A stretch of DNA of 19,669 nt from Lindgomyces ingoldianus. Taxonomy: Eukaryota; Ascomycota; Dothideomycetes; Pleosporales; Lindgomycetaceae. Below, piece by piece: positions 8,601 through 17,442 of this stretch. The notes beneath the pieces were generated by a model that was given only the letters and a program-made list of their open reading frames with translations, ran no database searches and was not told the origin of the DNA. Within the stretch, counting starts at the first letter, position 1. Every line of letters starts with the position of its first letter. Made by a program: the position numbers and the translations under genes. Where the stretch lies: contig NW_022985207.1 in assembly GCF_010093535.1 (NCBI RefSeq), positions 57,426 to 77,094 on the forward strand. The letters are read 5' to 3'.

Positions 8601-8601
8601 A

Positions 8602-9005
8602 TCTCTTAACTATACTTGCGCTTAAAACTTTACTTTAAGCTCTAAATAACGCTTTACAAACGTACTAGGCTAGTTTATATAAACATAGCCTAGATTACGC
8701 TTAGCGCGCAAAGAATTAGCTATATTAGCTACAAATGCTATCTAAAGGGAAATTCCTTGCGTATATAGCTTAAGTATAGTCTTAACAATCACCTGCTCCT
8801 TTTTATTGCCTAGCCTCTATAATTTAGCTGTAGAATTAGCTTGTAAAGGTTGTCTAGTGCTGTAGTTATTTGTTGTTTTTTATAGGACCTTACACATAGC
8901 TACAGCATATTTCTTTAAGAGTTTTATGTCTTATTTAAAAGCTTAGAGCGTAAGCTGTATCTAACATTCTTTTAGCGCGTCTAAGTAGTGTTGTGGGGAA
9001 TGCAT
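8602..9005 (-). pseudogene. Second, inverted copy of the transposase N-terminus
   Basis: Reverse-complement copy of the fragment starting at 8068, with its ATG at 9003-9005. It carries the same DNA-binding region in a more mutated state and stops being homologous at the loop. Together with the plus copy it makes the transcript of either strand self-complementary. Confidence 0.75.
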
Positions 9006-9086
9006 TAGTGTAGAAAAGGTGGTTTAGTAGGGTCTTAGCAAAAGTAAGCGACTTAGGTGTGTGAGCAACTCGCCTATGAAGTACGT
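8602..9086 (-). repeat. Right arm of the palindromic element
   Basis: Reverse complement of 7987-8473, ending GAAGTACGT before TA. It has more C-to-T and G-to-A changes than the left arm, for example in the segments corresponding to GGCCATGTTTGCATAAAC. Confidence 0.9.
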
Positions 9087-9088
9087 TA

Positions 9089-10750
9089 GTTTAAGTGTTT
9101 ATATAATTTACTATAAAGTTATACTAAAAGTAATTATATTATTAAACCCTTTAACTATTTTATATAGTTTACTAGTAAGAATACTCCTAGTTACTCTTTT
9201 ACACTTAGTAAAATTCTAGTGTATAATGTTGCCTAGTATTTTAAAGTAGTTACTTTACTCTATATAGTTCTTATTACTTAATATAATTAAGAATCCTAGC
9301 TATAAGCTAAGGTTCTTATTATTAGTAAATAATTTATTTATAAAAATAAACAGCTTTACATAATTAAGCTATAATAGTAGAAAAGTAAGACTATACTTAC
9401 TATTATCTATCTACTATTAGATTTATGTGTTAAGTGTGTTAATGTTATTATATAAAAAGTCTATAGTTTATGTAGTAATAGAGAGGTTAAATGCTGCCTT
9501 TAGTTAACACATAGATATAATGTATACCCCTTTTACATATTACTTAACATATTATTATGTAGCATTCTTGTCTTCTAGGTTAATTATATAAAAGTAGCTT
9601 ACTTATCTCTTTTAAGTAAGAACTATAGTGTTATGTGTAAGTTTAATCCTTCTGCTGTTAAACTTAATAGGCTGCTTCTCTGCTAAGATAGTCTTACCCT
9701 TTACATAGAACTTTGCTTTCTGTAGTTTTTTCTTTTCTCTTTACACAAAATTTTTTATTATAATGCTTAAAGTGTTGTATAAATGCTTCTAGTTATTTCT
9801 AGAGCCTATGTTATGCATATAGTGCATATTCACCTAACCTTCTAGAATATCTAGAAAGATGTCTATGTACTAAGTTTTTTAGATATCTAGCTGTTAATAT
9901 AAATTAATAAAGATCTTTATTTTATTTATAAAAATGTTGTATAGTTAACTTATGTAGTTATTATTTTTTTTTTATACTTTTTAGAATTATATAATCTTGT
10001 CTGCTAGAAGTTTTTCTTTAGCAGTTTCCCTCTAGAGTAGAAGTTTATACAGGTTGTAATGTAGTATAGATTATACAGGTGGTATTAGTAGTGCATACAC
10101 TACTGCAGGCGGTGGTGTGTACAATTAAGGGTGTGGAGCAGGCGTTAGGTAGGGTGGCATGTATTGTTTGTATAGTAATTAGTGTAGTGCTAGCTAAGGT
10201 GTAGAAGCAGGTAATGCTAGTATGTTTAGTGTTAATAGTAGCATTATATTTAGTCTACTTTTATGTAGAGCCTTATATAGTAATAAAAGTTATATATAAA
10301 GCCTTTTTAGTGCAATTACTTTCTTTTATGCTATATTATACAGCTTCTAGGCTTAGGTACCTTTAGTGCCTAGCTATAGTGTAATTCCCTTATTCTTTAG
10401 CACTTATATAAGCTCCCTTTTAAACATGTAGCTAAGTGCTAAAAAGTCTTATAGTGTCTATTTTTTAAAATCCTTTATATACACACTTAAAAGAGTAGCG
10501 CCCTTTTAAGTTGTTATGTGTAGATTAGTAATTATGTAACTTATATATAATTAAGTTTATAAGCTTATTAAAGCCTTTAACATGTTAATCTTATTATTCT
10601 AGTACTCTAGGCTAGTCTTATTTTATAGTGTTACTTCTAATATTTCTATGTCTTTTATAAGTTATTTATATAATAGGAATTATTCCTTATTCTTTTTATT
10701 ATTACGCAGAGTTGTTAGTTACTAATAAGATTCTATTATAATAGTATAGT
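9089..10750. other. Interior of the LTR element, middle part
   Basis: AT-rich DNA without a recognisable gene. On the minus strand a short readable stretch near 9620-9740 (KAKFYVKGKTILAEKQPIKF and a few following residues) looks like decayed coding sequence, but no family is evident. A less decayed patch at about 10030-10150 is rich in GGTGG-type words. Palindromic words such as TTCTAGAATATCTAGA occur at about 9840-9860. Confidence 0.45.
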
Positions 10751-11400
10751 TAATTACTTTTCTAGTAGATTACGCAGGTACTGCTATTATCTAGCTGCTA
10801 AGTTGTGCAGCTTTAATAGCTTTAGTGTGCGCCTTACACTATCTCCTCTTTACTTTGTATAGTAGCAGAGCTTGCTGTATAATGTAAAGAATTAATCTGC
10901 TATTCTAAAAGATAAGTAACTAAAAAAAGTACTTTATAAGGTGTAAGTGCTTTATTATTACTTTTTCTAAAGAATAAGTAATAAAATAAAGTGCCTTATA
11001 AAGTGTAAGGTTAATTACTTGTGCAGTAGATTACGCAGGTACTGCTGTTATCTAGCTGCTAGGTTGTGCAGCTTTAATAGCTTTAGTGTGCGCCTTGCAC
11101 TATCTCCTTCTTACTTTGTACAGTAGCAGAGCTTGCTGTATAATGTAAAGGATTAATGTGCTATTGTCTAGCTGCTAGGTTGTACAGCTTTAGTAGCTTT
11201 AGTGTGCGTCTTACACTATCTCCTCTTTACTTTATATAGTAGCAGGGCTTGCTGTATAATGCAAAGGATTAATCTACTATCCTAAAGGATAAGTAACTAA
11301 ATAAAGTACCTTGTAAGGCGTAAGTGCTTTGTTGTTACTTTTCCTAAAGGATAAGTAATAAAACAAAGTACCTTATAAAGTGTAGGTACTTTATTATTAC
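10751..11400. repeat. Large imperfect tandem repeat, about three units
   Basis: A module beginning around AGATTACGCAGGTACTGC and TCTAGCTGCTAGGTTGTGCA recurs at 10751, 11011 and, without its first ~40 bp, at 11167. Units 1 and 3 also contain paired copies of a sub-motif (AAGGATAAGTAAYWAAAY followed by AAAGTRCCTTATAAGGTGT), missing from unit 2. Unit lengths are about 260, 156 and 234 bp. Differences are mostly transitions. The array ends just before the right LTR. Non-coding. Confidence 0.85.
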
Positions 11401-11440
11401 TCTTACTAATTTATAGTTAATTAAATTAACTACTAATTAG

Positions 11441-11720
11441 TGTTAAATAGGCTCTAACAGCTAGCTGCTTATAGTATAAGCACTTAAGTAGCAAGAGTAA
11501 GAGTAGTGTATAGTGTGCACAGTGTATAAGGTAGGTAAAGTAAGGGCAACATGTTTCTAGTTCTATTACTCTTATCTTTCCTCTGTACAGAGGAAAAGGG
11601 GGATATCTAGATGTTCGCGCCCAGAGGTTCGCGCACAAGCATTATGTGACATAGATACGTGATCCTGCTTGTGCGCGATCGCTCGTATCTAGGCCGCGAC
11701 GCTGCTGCTGCGTACGGACA
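11441..11720. repeat. Right LTR (280 bp)
   Basis: Outer half (about 11570-11720) is GC-rich and unmutated, preserving several CpG-rich words such as GCGCGATCGCTCG, while the inner half has about six transitions. It contains the perfect 20-bp palindrome TTTCCTCTGTACAGAGGAAA at 11577-11596. A short minus-strand ORF across it (11426-11638) is fortuitous. Confidence 0.92.
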
Positions 11721-13166
11721 CTTTCTTTTATATAATTTATGTTACATAGTAGCCTTATTAGCTGCTTAAAGCTTAGTAATTTTCTATTACACTAACACTA
11801 GCTTATGCGTAATTATTACTACGTTTTTTTAAAACTTTTTTAAACACTTTAACTATAAAAGTTAGTAAACTATTTATATACTTTTAAATTTTTATTTTTA
11901 CAAGCATTAATTATAACCTAAGTTTTAAAGTATTACTTAGGGTTTACAACTGCTAGAGCTTATTATATATAGGTAGTAGTAGTAATAAAGTGTGTAACTT
12001 TATATTAAGGCCTATTATAACTTATTATAAGTTAAAAGGAACTAATCTAGTGCCTTAGAACTTTTTTAGATATTACTAAAAGTAATTACAGCATTATAAG
12101 CTACTTTAAAGTATAGTAAAAACTTTATTTTTATAATATAAGTAATCTAGTTATGCATAAGATTTTTAGCTTAGCGCTTATATGCCTTTTTAAAAAGAGT
12201 AAAACAACTTATATTAAGTAGCTATAAAAAGTGTAATAAGTAAAAAAGCATATAAATAGTAATAATCTTATTATTTTTATAGTATTACTAAAAATAAAGT
12301 AAGTTATAGCTTTTATAGCTATTAATAACTAGTAGATAGTAGCTACTAATAGTACACTTTTTTATATGCGCGTTAAAGTGCTTTAACTAGTCTAAACTAA
12401 GCTAATTAGTAGTCTAGCTGCGCTTAGAGATTATAATAACTTAATTTTAGAGTAGATTTTTCTTTTTATACTAGTTTAAAAAGTAGTTACTACCTTAAAA
12501 AATAATAAAAAGTAGAATAGCCTACTCTTTAGCATTAATGCCCTAGATAGCTGTTGTCTACTCCTAGTTACCTAGCTAGACTGCTTTTAGCTATTCTTAT
12601 CTTTCTAAACTTATAATAACTGCTCTAGTAAATATCTAGCCTATTATAAACTTTATCTTATTAAAGTTATATATGTTATTATCTTAGATGCTATACTTAG
12701 CTTTAATATTCTTTATAAAGTTAAACTAGCTTTAAATTACTATAAGACTTTTATAAAAAGCTTTTTTATAGTTATACTTACACTTAAACTTTACTTTAAG
12801 CTTTAGGTAACACTTAATAAACATATTAAGCTAGTTTATACTAATATAGCCTATATTATGCTTAGTGTGTAAAGAATTAGCTATATTAGCTATAGCTGCT
12901 AGCTAGGGGGAAAATTCTTGCGCATCTAGCTTAAGTATGTGCTAAATAATTACCTACTTTTTATTATTATCTAGCTTTTATAAGTTAGCTATATAATTAG
13001 CTTAGAAAGGTTATCTAGCGTGTTAGTTACTTATTATCTTTTAAAAAACTCTATAAATAGCTGCAGCATGTTGCTTAAAAAGTGTTATATTTTATTTAAA
13101 AGCTTAAAGTATAAGCTATATTTAACATTCTTTTAACATGTTTAAGTAGTGTTGTTAGAAATGCAT
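11721..13166 (-). pseudogene. pogo/Fot1-type transposase, N-terminal and catalytic part
   Basis: Reading the minus strand from ATG at 13164-13166, the frame holds an N-terminal psq-type helix-turn-helix, a CENP-B-type DNA-binding region and a DDE_1 core. The three catalytic Asp positions are all Asn: NFNK at 12660-12662, LLVIN at 12321-12323 and the QPLD-equivalent LLN at 12213-12215. The last two are 35 residues apart (DD35D), as expected for pogo/Fot1. The downstream CFTLFKKAY matches the family's LKRAY region. Many TAG/TAA codons interrupt it. Coding is cut at 11721-11725 by the LTR insertion and resumes at 7055; the two parts sum to 1656 nt, 552 codons, with no frameshift, close to Fot1's length. 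Confidence 0.85.
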
Positions 13167-13189
13167 TAGTGTAGAAAGAGTAGTGTAGT

Positions 13190-13247
13190 AGGGTCTTAGT
13201 AAAAGTAAGTAACTTAGGTGTGTGAGCAACTTGCCTACAAAGTACGT
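13190..13247 (-). repeat. Right terminal inverted repeat of the full-length pogo-type element
   Basis: Reverse complement of 6717-6774 with transition differences; ends AAGTACGT followed by TA at 13248-13249. The two internal 17-bp-period motifs are retained but mutated. Confidence 0.9.
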
Positions 13248-13249
13248 TA

Positions 13250-14276
13250 CTTTCTTTATTAATTATTTTAATTAGTTTTTACCATAAGCTTTAAATTTAC
13301 TCTTATAAGCATGTCTTTTTTAGTCTAATTATAATCTACTTTTAATAGCATTAGAAAGTAAATCTAATTAGTTAGCTATGCCCCCTAGCGTAGGCTTTAT
13401 AGTGTTAGGAAAGACATTATCCTTAAAAGTTTCTCTAATAGACTTATTTAGATGTGTCTAAAGAAAGACAACACTGTTTTTTAAAATCTTTTAAGGCCTT
13501 TTAAAATTATTTATTATATTACTAATTTTTACTATGTCTTTATTATTATTACTACTATTAGTGTTATAAACAGAATAGGGATAGCAGTTATATAAGAGCA
13601 GGGGGACTTATAGCAATAGGAGGAGGCTTAGGGATCTAAGCTCTTGTGCGACATGTTGTACAAGCTCTATTAGCTCTGTATAGTATTCTAGACTACATTA
13701 GTACTAGTTAAAGAGGGGGGGTAGCTAATATACTCTTAATCTGCTTCCTGCGCGTTACCTCTAGCTCCCTATTTAGTTATAGTATACAGTATAACTAAGA
13801 ATAGCAGCAGTAAACATAGTTTATAGGTTATTTTTAGTTTAAAAACATAGCCTAACGCATTTAAAATAGTACTAAAAATAGGTAGATACTTATATTACAT
13901 ATGTTAAAGTCTTATTTAATATAGTAAAGACGCTTATATGCTCTAATCTAAATAGCATCTAATACTTTTTTTTCTTTATTATTATTTATCTATGCAAGCT
14001 GTTACATAAAGCAAATAAGTGTAAATAAGGTCTATATTTACTTATAACTGTAAATTCCTTAGTCTTTTATACTAGTTTATAAATACTACTTTTCTTTACA
14101 GGCATACTATTAGTCTTATTGCATAGTTTCTAATATTTAAAAAAAAGCCCTTTAAAAGTAATTAAATTATAATGTAATAATAGAGGGCTTAATATAAAAA
14201 AGGCCTACATAGTTCTTTAGCTAGGAAGAGAACGCAACATTATATAGAGGCATAGTAATAGATTTAGATATAACTA
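13250..14276. other. AT-rich DNA between two pogo-family elements
   Basis: No intact gene. A minus-strand stretch at about 13370-13480 reads fairly cleanly (KSIRETFKDNVFPNTIKPTL and neighbours) and may be a decayed transposase fragment, but I cannot name the family. A less decayed patch at about 13570-13780 contains GGGGG and GGGGGGG runs, ATAGGAGGAGGCTTAGGGAT and a mixed-GC stretch; it could be part of an LTR or polypurine-tract region, though no paired ends were found. Confidence 0.45.
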
Positions 14277-14278
14277 TA

Positions 14279-14335
14279 ACGTACCTAACAGGTTGGCCGG
14301 CCACACGGGTTGGCCGGCCACTTTTGCCAAGCCCC
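14279..14335 (+). repeat. Left terminal inverted repeat with doubled GGCCGGCC motif
   Basis: Outer ACGTACCTAACA, then GGTTGGCCGGCCAC twice with a 17-bp period (offsets 13-26 and 30-43), then TTTTGCCAAGCCCC. The core TGGCCGGCCA is palindromic. Such doubled subterminal motifs are typical transposase-binding sites. Confidence 0.9.
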
Positions 14336-14406
14336 TACTAAAACCACCCTATTCTCTCGCAAAACAGCCCACTTTAGCCCTGTATAAAGTAATACAACAC
14401 AAGATA

Positions 14407-15329
14407 TTATTTAGAGTCTACTTCTGCTACTTGCTTACACATACGTAAGTTATGCCTAGTCTAATTGCACTGCCTACATTGCCTTTAACTTAGCTTACCT
14501 TCTTTAGCGCGCACCTGTGTCTTTAGCTTCTTCCTATTACTACGCGCTCTAAACTCCTTTAGAGCAGTTAGACAAGCCCTATCCTTAACTATTAAGGTCC
14601 CTTCTGCCTAAATCTGCTTCCTTTTATGCAATTTATGTCACATAGCAGCTTTATTTGCTGCTTAAAGCTCTATAATCTTATAGCCTACCCTGTTATGTTA
14701 ATGCCTTAGATAACTGTTGTCTACTCTCTATTACCTTGCTATATTGCCTTTAGCTGTCCTTATCTCTTTAAAGCTGTAACAACTGCTCTAGTTAATATCT
14801 AGCCTATTATAAAGCCTAACTTGTTAAAGTTATACCTGTCTTTATCTTAGATACTGTACTTAGCTTTTATGTTAGCTACTAGGCAAAACTAGCCCTAGAT
14901 AACCTCTAGATCCTTATAGAGCGCTCTCTTATAATTATACTTGCAATTAAACTTTATTATAAACTTAGGGCAGTGCTTAACCCACATACTAGTCTAGTTT
15001 AAGCTAACCTGGCCTAGATTGCGCTCTGCGGGCAAGGAATTAGCCATATTAGCTACAGCTGTAAGCCTAGGGGGAAATCTGCGCGTAATAAGCTTAAGTA
15101 TATACTTAACAACTACCTCCTCTTTAAGCTTAGTTAGATTCCTTAATTTAGGCTAGCATTCCGCTTGTAAAGGCTGTCTAGCGCGTTAATTGCTTAGTGT
15201 TGTGTAAGAGACATTATAGATAGCTGCAGCGCGTTGTAAGGAGAGTTTTAAGTCTTATTTAAGAGCCTAAAGAGCAAGCTATATCTAACGTTCTTTAGAA
15301 GATTTAATCTAGTGTTGTTGTTAAGGCAT
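14407..15329 (-). pseudogene. Internally deleted pogo/Fot1-type transposase
   Basis: The minus strand reads from a candidate ATG at 15327-15329 through a psq helix-turn-helix (RAAAIYNVSYTTL), a CENP-B-type domain (KHCPKFIIKFNCKYNYKRAL) and the beginning of the DDE_1 domain (YNFNKLGF, where Asp-Glu is now Asn-Lys, then QGNRE and TTVI). The text then jumps near 14690 to the C-terminal region, which ends in RARSNRKKLKTQVRAKEGKL and a CX2CX4HX4C zinc-knuckle-like motif (CRQCN to MC) before TAA at 14407-14409. About 730 nt of catalytic domain is missing relative to the full-length copy, and start and stop are no longer in one register. Several TAG codons interrupt it. Confidence 0.85.
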
Positions 15330-15353
15330 TATGTAGATAGGTAGAGGTTGGTG

Positions 15354-15410
15354 GGGGCTTGGCAAAAGTGGCCGGCCAACCTGTGTGGCCGGCCAACCCG
15401 TTAGGTACGT
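15354..15410 (-). repeat. Right terminal inverted repeat with doubled GGCCGGCC motif
   Basis: Inverted copy of 14279-14335 with two transition differences, ending GGTACGT before TA. Both GGCCGGCC palindromes are intact. Confidence 0.9.
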
Positions 15411-15412
15411 TA

Positions 15413-15627
15413 AAAGTGTTTTAATAGTAAATTAATACTAATTTATATATAAATAACTATTTAAGTAATAGCAGTAAGAAGTTAGCGCATTAGTTGCTAA
15501 GATAACTTTACATAGTAGTGTACTGCATGTTAGTAGCTAAGTAAAGTCTAAACATGTTTAAATCTAGTTTTAATTAGGTTTATAACTACATTCTTTTATA
15601 AGCTAAACTACATAAAAAAGGTAGAAA
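15413..15627. other. AT-rich spacer between two DNA transposons
   Basis: About 215 bp of decayed DNA between two TA target sites. No feature recognised. Confidence 0.5.
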
Positions 15628-15629
15628 TA

Positions 15630-16956
15630 CAGTACTAGGACAAAAGTCTGTTCCGGGCAGCATTTAGCGGCCCCACTAAACATCTGCCCCCTCTATTTAA
15701 TTAATTATATAGCTACCCTAAATAGTTGCACAAGCATAATTAATAGCTTATTTTAATTACATTATTCTAATACTTTGTCTAGTAGCTATGCGCTTATTGT
15801 AGAGCCTGTAGATAGCGCAGCATTAAAAAGATAAGCTTCTTAATTAAAGAATTAAGTATTTTCTGCCACACCTTCTTTAATGCTGCACAGAACTAATCCC
15901 ACTCCTCTATAGAGTTGCCTATTGTAGCTATTTTAGGGTGCAGCCTATAAAGTGTCCTTTTTAGCGCCTACTACATATGTTTAATAAAGTTAAGGTTTAG
16001 AAAGTAGAAAAGAAAATTAATAACATTAATATAGTGCCTTTGCAACTATTTATGTGTTACTTTTGCTGTGTGTATGCGCGCATTATCCTACTAGAATAGA
16101 TCTCCTCTTTAGTAGTTACGCAGGAGACCTTCCTTAAGCGCTTAGATGTAGCTCTTAGCTAAGTAGCTGTAGTAGGGAGCAGTAGGGTCTCTTTTTATAA
16201 TTACAAGAGGGCTCTAACGTACCCTCTGTCTGCAATTAATCTAGATAGACGCCCACACTATCTGCGCAGGCTGCTAAGCTGTAGAACGCTTCTCTATTAT
16301 CTTATACCTTTACTTCTTTATAGAATAGCAAAAGCACTACTTTTAGTTAGTACTAAAGCTTTTTTTAATAAAGCACTTATTAGAGAAGCGCATTGTCTGT
16401 CTCTTCTAGTTAAAGCGCTGCTATGCTCTGTCCTACGCGCGCCTCCTGCCTGCTGTAGCGCAGTTAATCTTAGGTCTGCGCTTGCAGCAAAAGTTAGTAA
16501 AATTAAACTTCTTAAGCGTACAATAAGCAGTTTTAGTAAATATGCATAGTGTAAGGCTAGTCTCTTTAAGTAGTGTTTTGTACTCTATTTTTAGATATTT
16601 TTAAGCTGTTTAAAATAGCAGGCGCTTAGTACAACACAATAGCTTAAAGGAGTGTCTAGATTAATAGCGTAAAAGATTGCAGCTAGTTGCTTTCTAGTGC
16701 GCAATTATAGTGTTAATGCAGCGCGTTGTGCAGGAGAATTCCTCTGCTAGTTCTGCAGCAGAAACGCCAGCCTTAGACTTTAAACTAATTAACTCCTACT
16801 GCTACACTAATAACTTAGCATTCTAGCAACAATTATGTGAAATTTCCTTGCTAAAAGACCTTATAGTGGCTGCGCAATTAATAGTAGAAAGATGGTGTTG
16901 TGTTTGTCGCGTTTCTCGGTTACGCGTTGCGGGAACAGACTTTTGTCTTGGCACTG
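15630..16956 (-). mobile_element. Second Tc1/mariner DNA transposon, 1327 bp, RIP-inactivated
   Basis: Terminal inverted repeats of at least 25 bp (15630-15654 and 16932-16956) fit CAGTRCYARGACAAAAGTCT and continue GTTCC, with three transition mismatches; TA flanks both ends (15628-15629, 16957-16958). The transposase is on the minus strand. Ends are GC-rich (CCGGGCAGCATTTAGCGGCC on the left, CGCGTTTCTCGG and GCGTTGCGGG on the right) and the centre is AT-rich. The terminal repeats and protein differ from the element at 3269-4598, so it is a separate Tc1 family. A short plus ORF at 16848-17033 crosses the right end and is not a gene. Confidence 0.9.
15767..16822 (-). pseudogene. Tc1-type DD34E transposase, inactivated by in-frame stops
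   Basis: A single minus-strand register can be followed from about 16822 to TAG at 15767-15769, ~351 codons, without frameshift. It has an N-terminal helix-turn-helix-like segment (GVSAAELAEEF), then RFSNKCF where the family has SDEC (first catalytic position 16379-16381, now Asn), IVWASI, RDPTAP, DNARIHTAK with the second Asp intact at 16085-16087, and the FYFLNLNFIKHM segment corresponding to the family's PYSPDLNPIEHVW, where Glu is now Lys (15980-15982). The second and third positions are 34 residues apart. The C-terminus ends in TKY, usual for this group. Stops are scattered through it. The start is uncertain because no in-frame ATG remains. Confidence 0.85.
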
Positions 16957-16958
16957 TA

Positions 16959-17442
16959 CTAACATTAATGTACATATTAGACTACCCCTATAAAAAGGCT
17001 ATTTTAGGGGTTAACTGCAGTAGTAGCATGTAAGGTTATTAAAGACTTATATAAATCCTATCTAAAATTATTCTAGATTTACTTTTTATCTCTTATACAC
17101 TTAGTAGTAAGGCAGTTCTAATTACTAAGTATAAACTATTTAAAACATTATTATAAGTAGTTTCTAACTTGTTGTTACTTTATTAAATATTTTATTATAT
17201 CTTACACAGTGCTAGGGTAAACTAGCTTTACATAAAAACTTTATTTTTATTTTATATAGTGTTCTAGATGTAAAGGCTATCTAAATATATTTTAAAGGCT
17301 ATTTAAATACTATTTAAAGTTACTTTTATTTTACACACATTTTGCGCAAGATACTACTTGTTATTTAGTGCATGCTATAGTTTATATTATGTTCTCTTTC
17401 TAGGTAAAAATTAGGCAGAATTAGTTACTATCTAGACTAGGA
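16959..17442. other. AT-rich DNA, no gene recognised
   Basis: Decayed sequence between the second Tc1-type element and the probable LTR. No ORF, paired repeat or RNA gene seen. Confidence 0.5.

Larger units (their letters stand above)
7987..9086. mobile_element. Palindromic (foldback) pogo-family derivative, 1.1 kb
   Basis: The whole element is a long inverted repeat: arms 7987-8473 and 8602-9086 (about 485 bp each) around a loop of about 130 bp, flanked by TA (7985-7986, 9087-9088). Its termini belong to the same family as those of the outer element at 6717/13247. Each arm carries the N-terminal part of a pogo-type transposase starting from the same ATG context, one on the plus and one on the minus strand, so no catalytic domain is present. 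It sits inside the LTR element and is therefore younger than it, and its termini are less mutated than those of the outer element. It could only have moved with a transposase supplied in trans. Confidence 0.9.
7061..11720. mobile_element. LTR retroelement, 4.66 kb, inserted in the pogo-type element
   Basis: Two 280-bp LTRs (7061-7340 and 11441-11720) begin TGTTAAAT and end GACA, with a perfect 5-bp target duplication CTTTC at 7056-7060 and 11721-11725. The interior is 4100 bp, of which 1100 bp is a nested palindromic transposon, leaving about 3.0 kb. I see no gag, protease, reverse transcriptase or integrase motif there, so the element is either non-autonomous or too decayed to read. A CTAGCAACTTTT hairpin follows the left LTR and ACTAATTAG precedes the right one; the small LTR element at 1462-3159 has the same two motifs. 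Neither a TGG primer site nor a clear polypurine tract is present. Confidence 0.92.
6717..13247 (-). mobile_element. Full-length pogo/Fot1-type DNA transposon, split by a nested LTR element
   Basis: Terminal inverted repeats starting ACGTACTTTATAGGCGAGTT lie at 6717-6774 and 13190-13247, with TA on both outer sides (6715-6716, 13248-13249). Removing the nested LTR element and one copy of its CTTTC duplication (4665 bp) leaves a 1866-bp element, close to the ~1.9 kb of Fot1. Its minus-strand transposase then reads as one uninterrupted register. The ends and interior align with the shorter relative at 14279-15410, which provides an empty-site sequence across the LTR insertion point (14617-14621). 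Termini are more mutated than in the younger nested relative at 7987-9086. Confidence 0.92.
14279..15410 (-). mobile_element. pogo/Fot1-type element with an internal deletion, 1132 bp
   Basis: Terminal inverted repeats of ~57 bp (14279-14335 and 15354-15410), beginning ACGTACCTAACAGGTTGG, differ by only two transitions and are flanked by TA (14277-14278, 15411-15412). The interior aligns with both ends of the full-length element at 6717-13247 but lacks about 730 bp of its middle; the size difference (1866 against 1132 bp) agrees. The lost part covers the second and third catalytic positions. The termini remain strikingly GC-rich, with two copies of GGTTGGCCGGCCAC in each. It is a non-autonomous derivative, on the way to a MITE. 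Confidence 0.92.

Noticed and set aside
11426..11638. Minus-strand ORF of 70 codons
   Set aside because: It lies across the right LTR and is open only because that LTR is less mutated. It has no resemblance to a known protein and the left LTR does not preserve it.
6846..13166. Single transposase gene with a 4.7 kb intron
   Set aside because: The interruption has LTRs and a CTTTC target duplication and lacks splice-site logic; it is an insertion.
15630..15660. Terminal repeat starting at GACAAAAGTCTGTTCC
   Set aside because: Extending outward shows that CAGT and flanking TA match on both sides, so the true end is 15630, as for a Tc1-type element.
16848..17033. Plus-strand ORF of 61 codons
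   Set aside because: It crosses the right end of the second Tc1-type element into flanking DNA and lies opposite the transposase strand.
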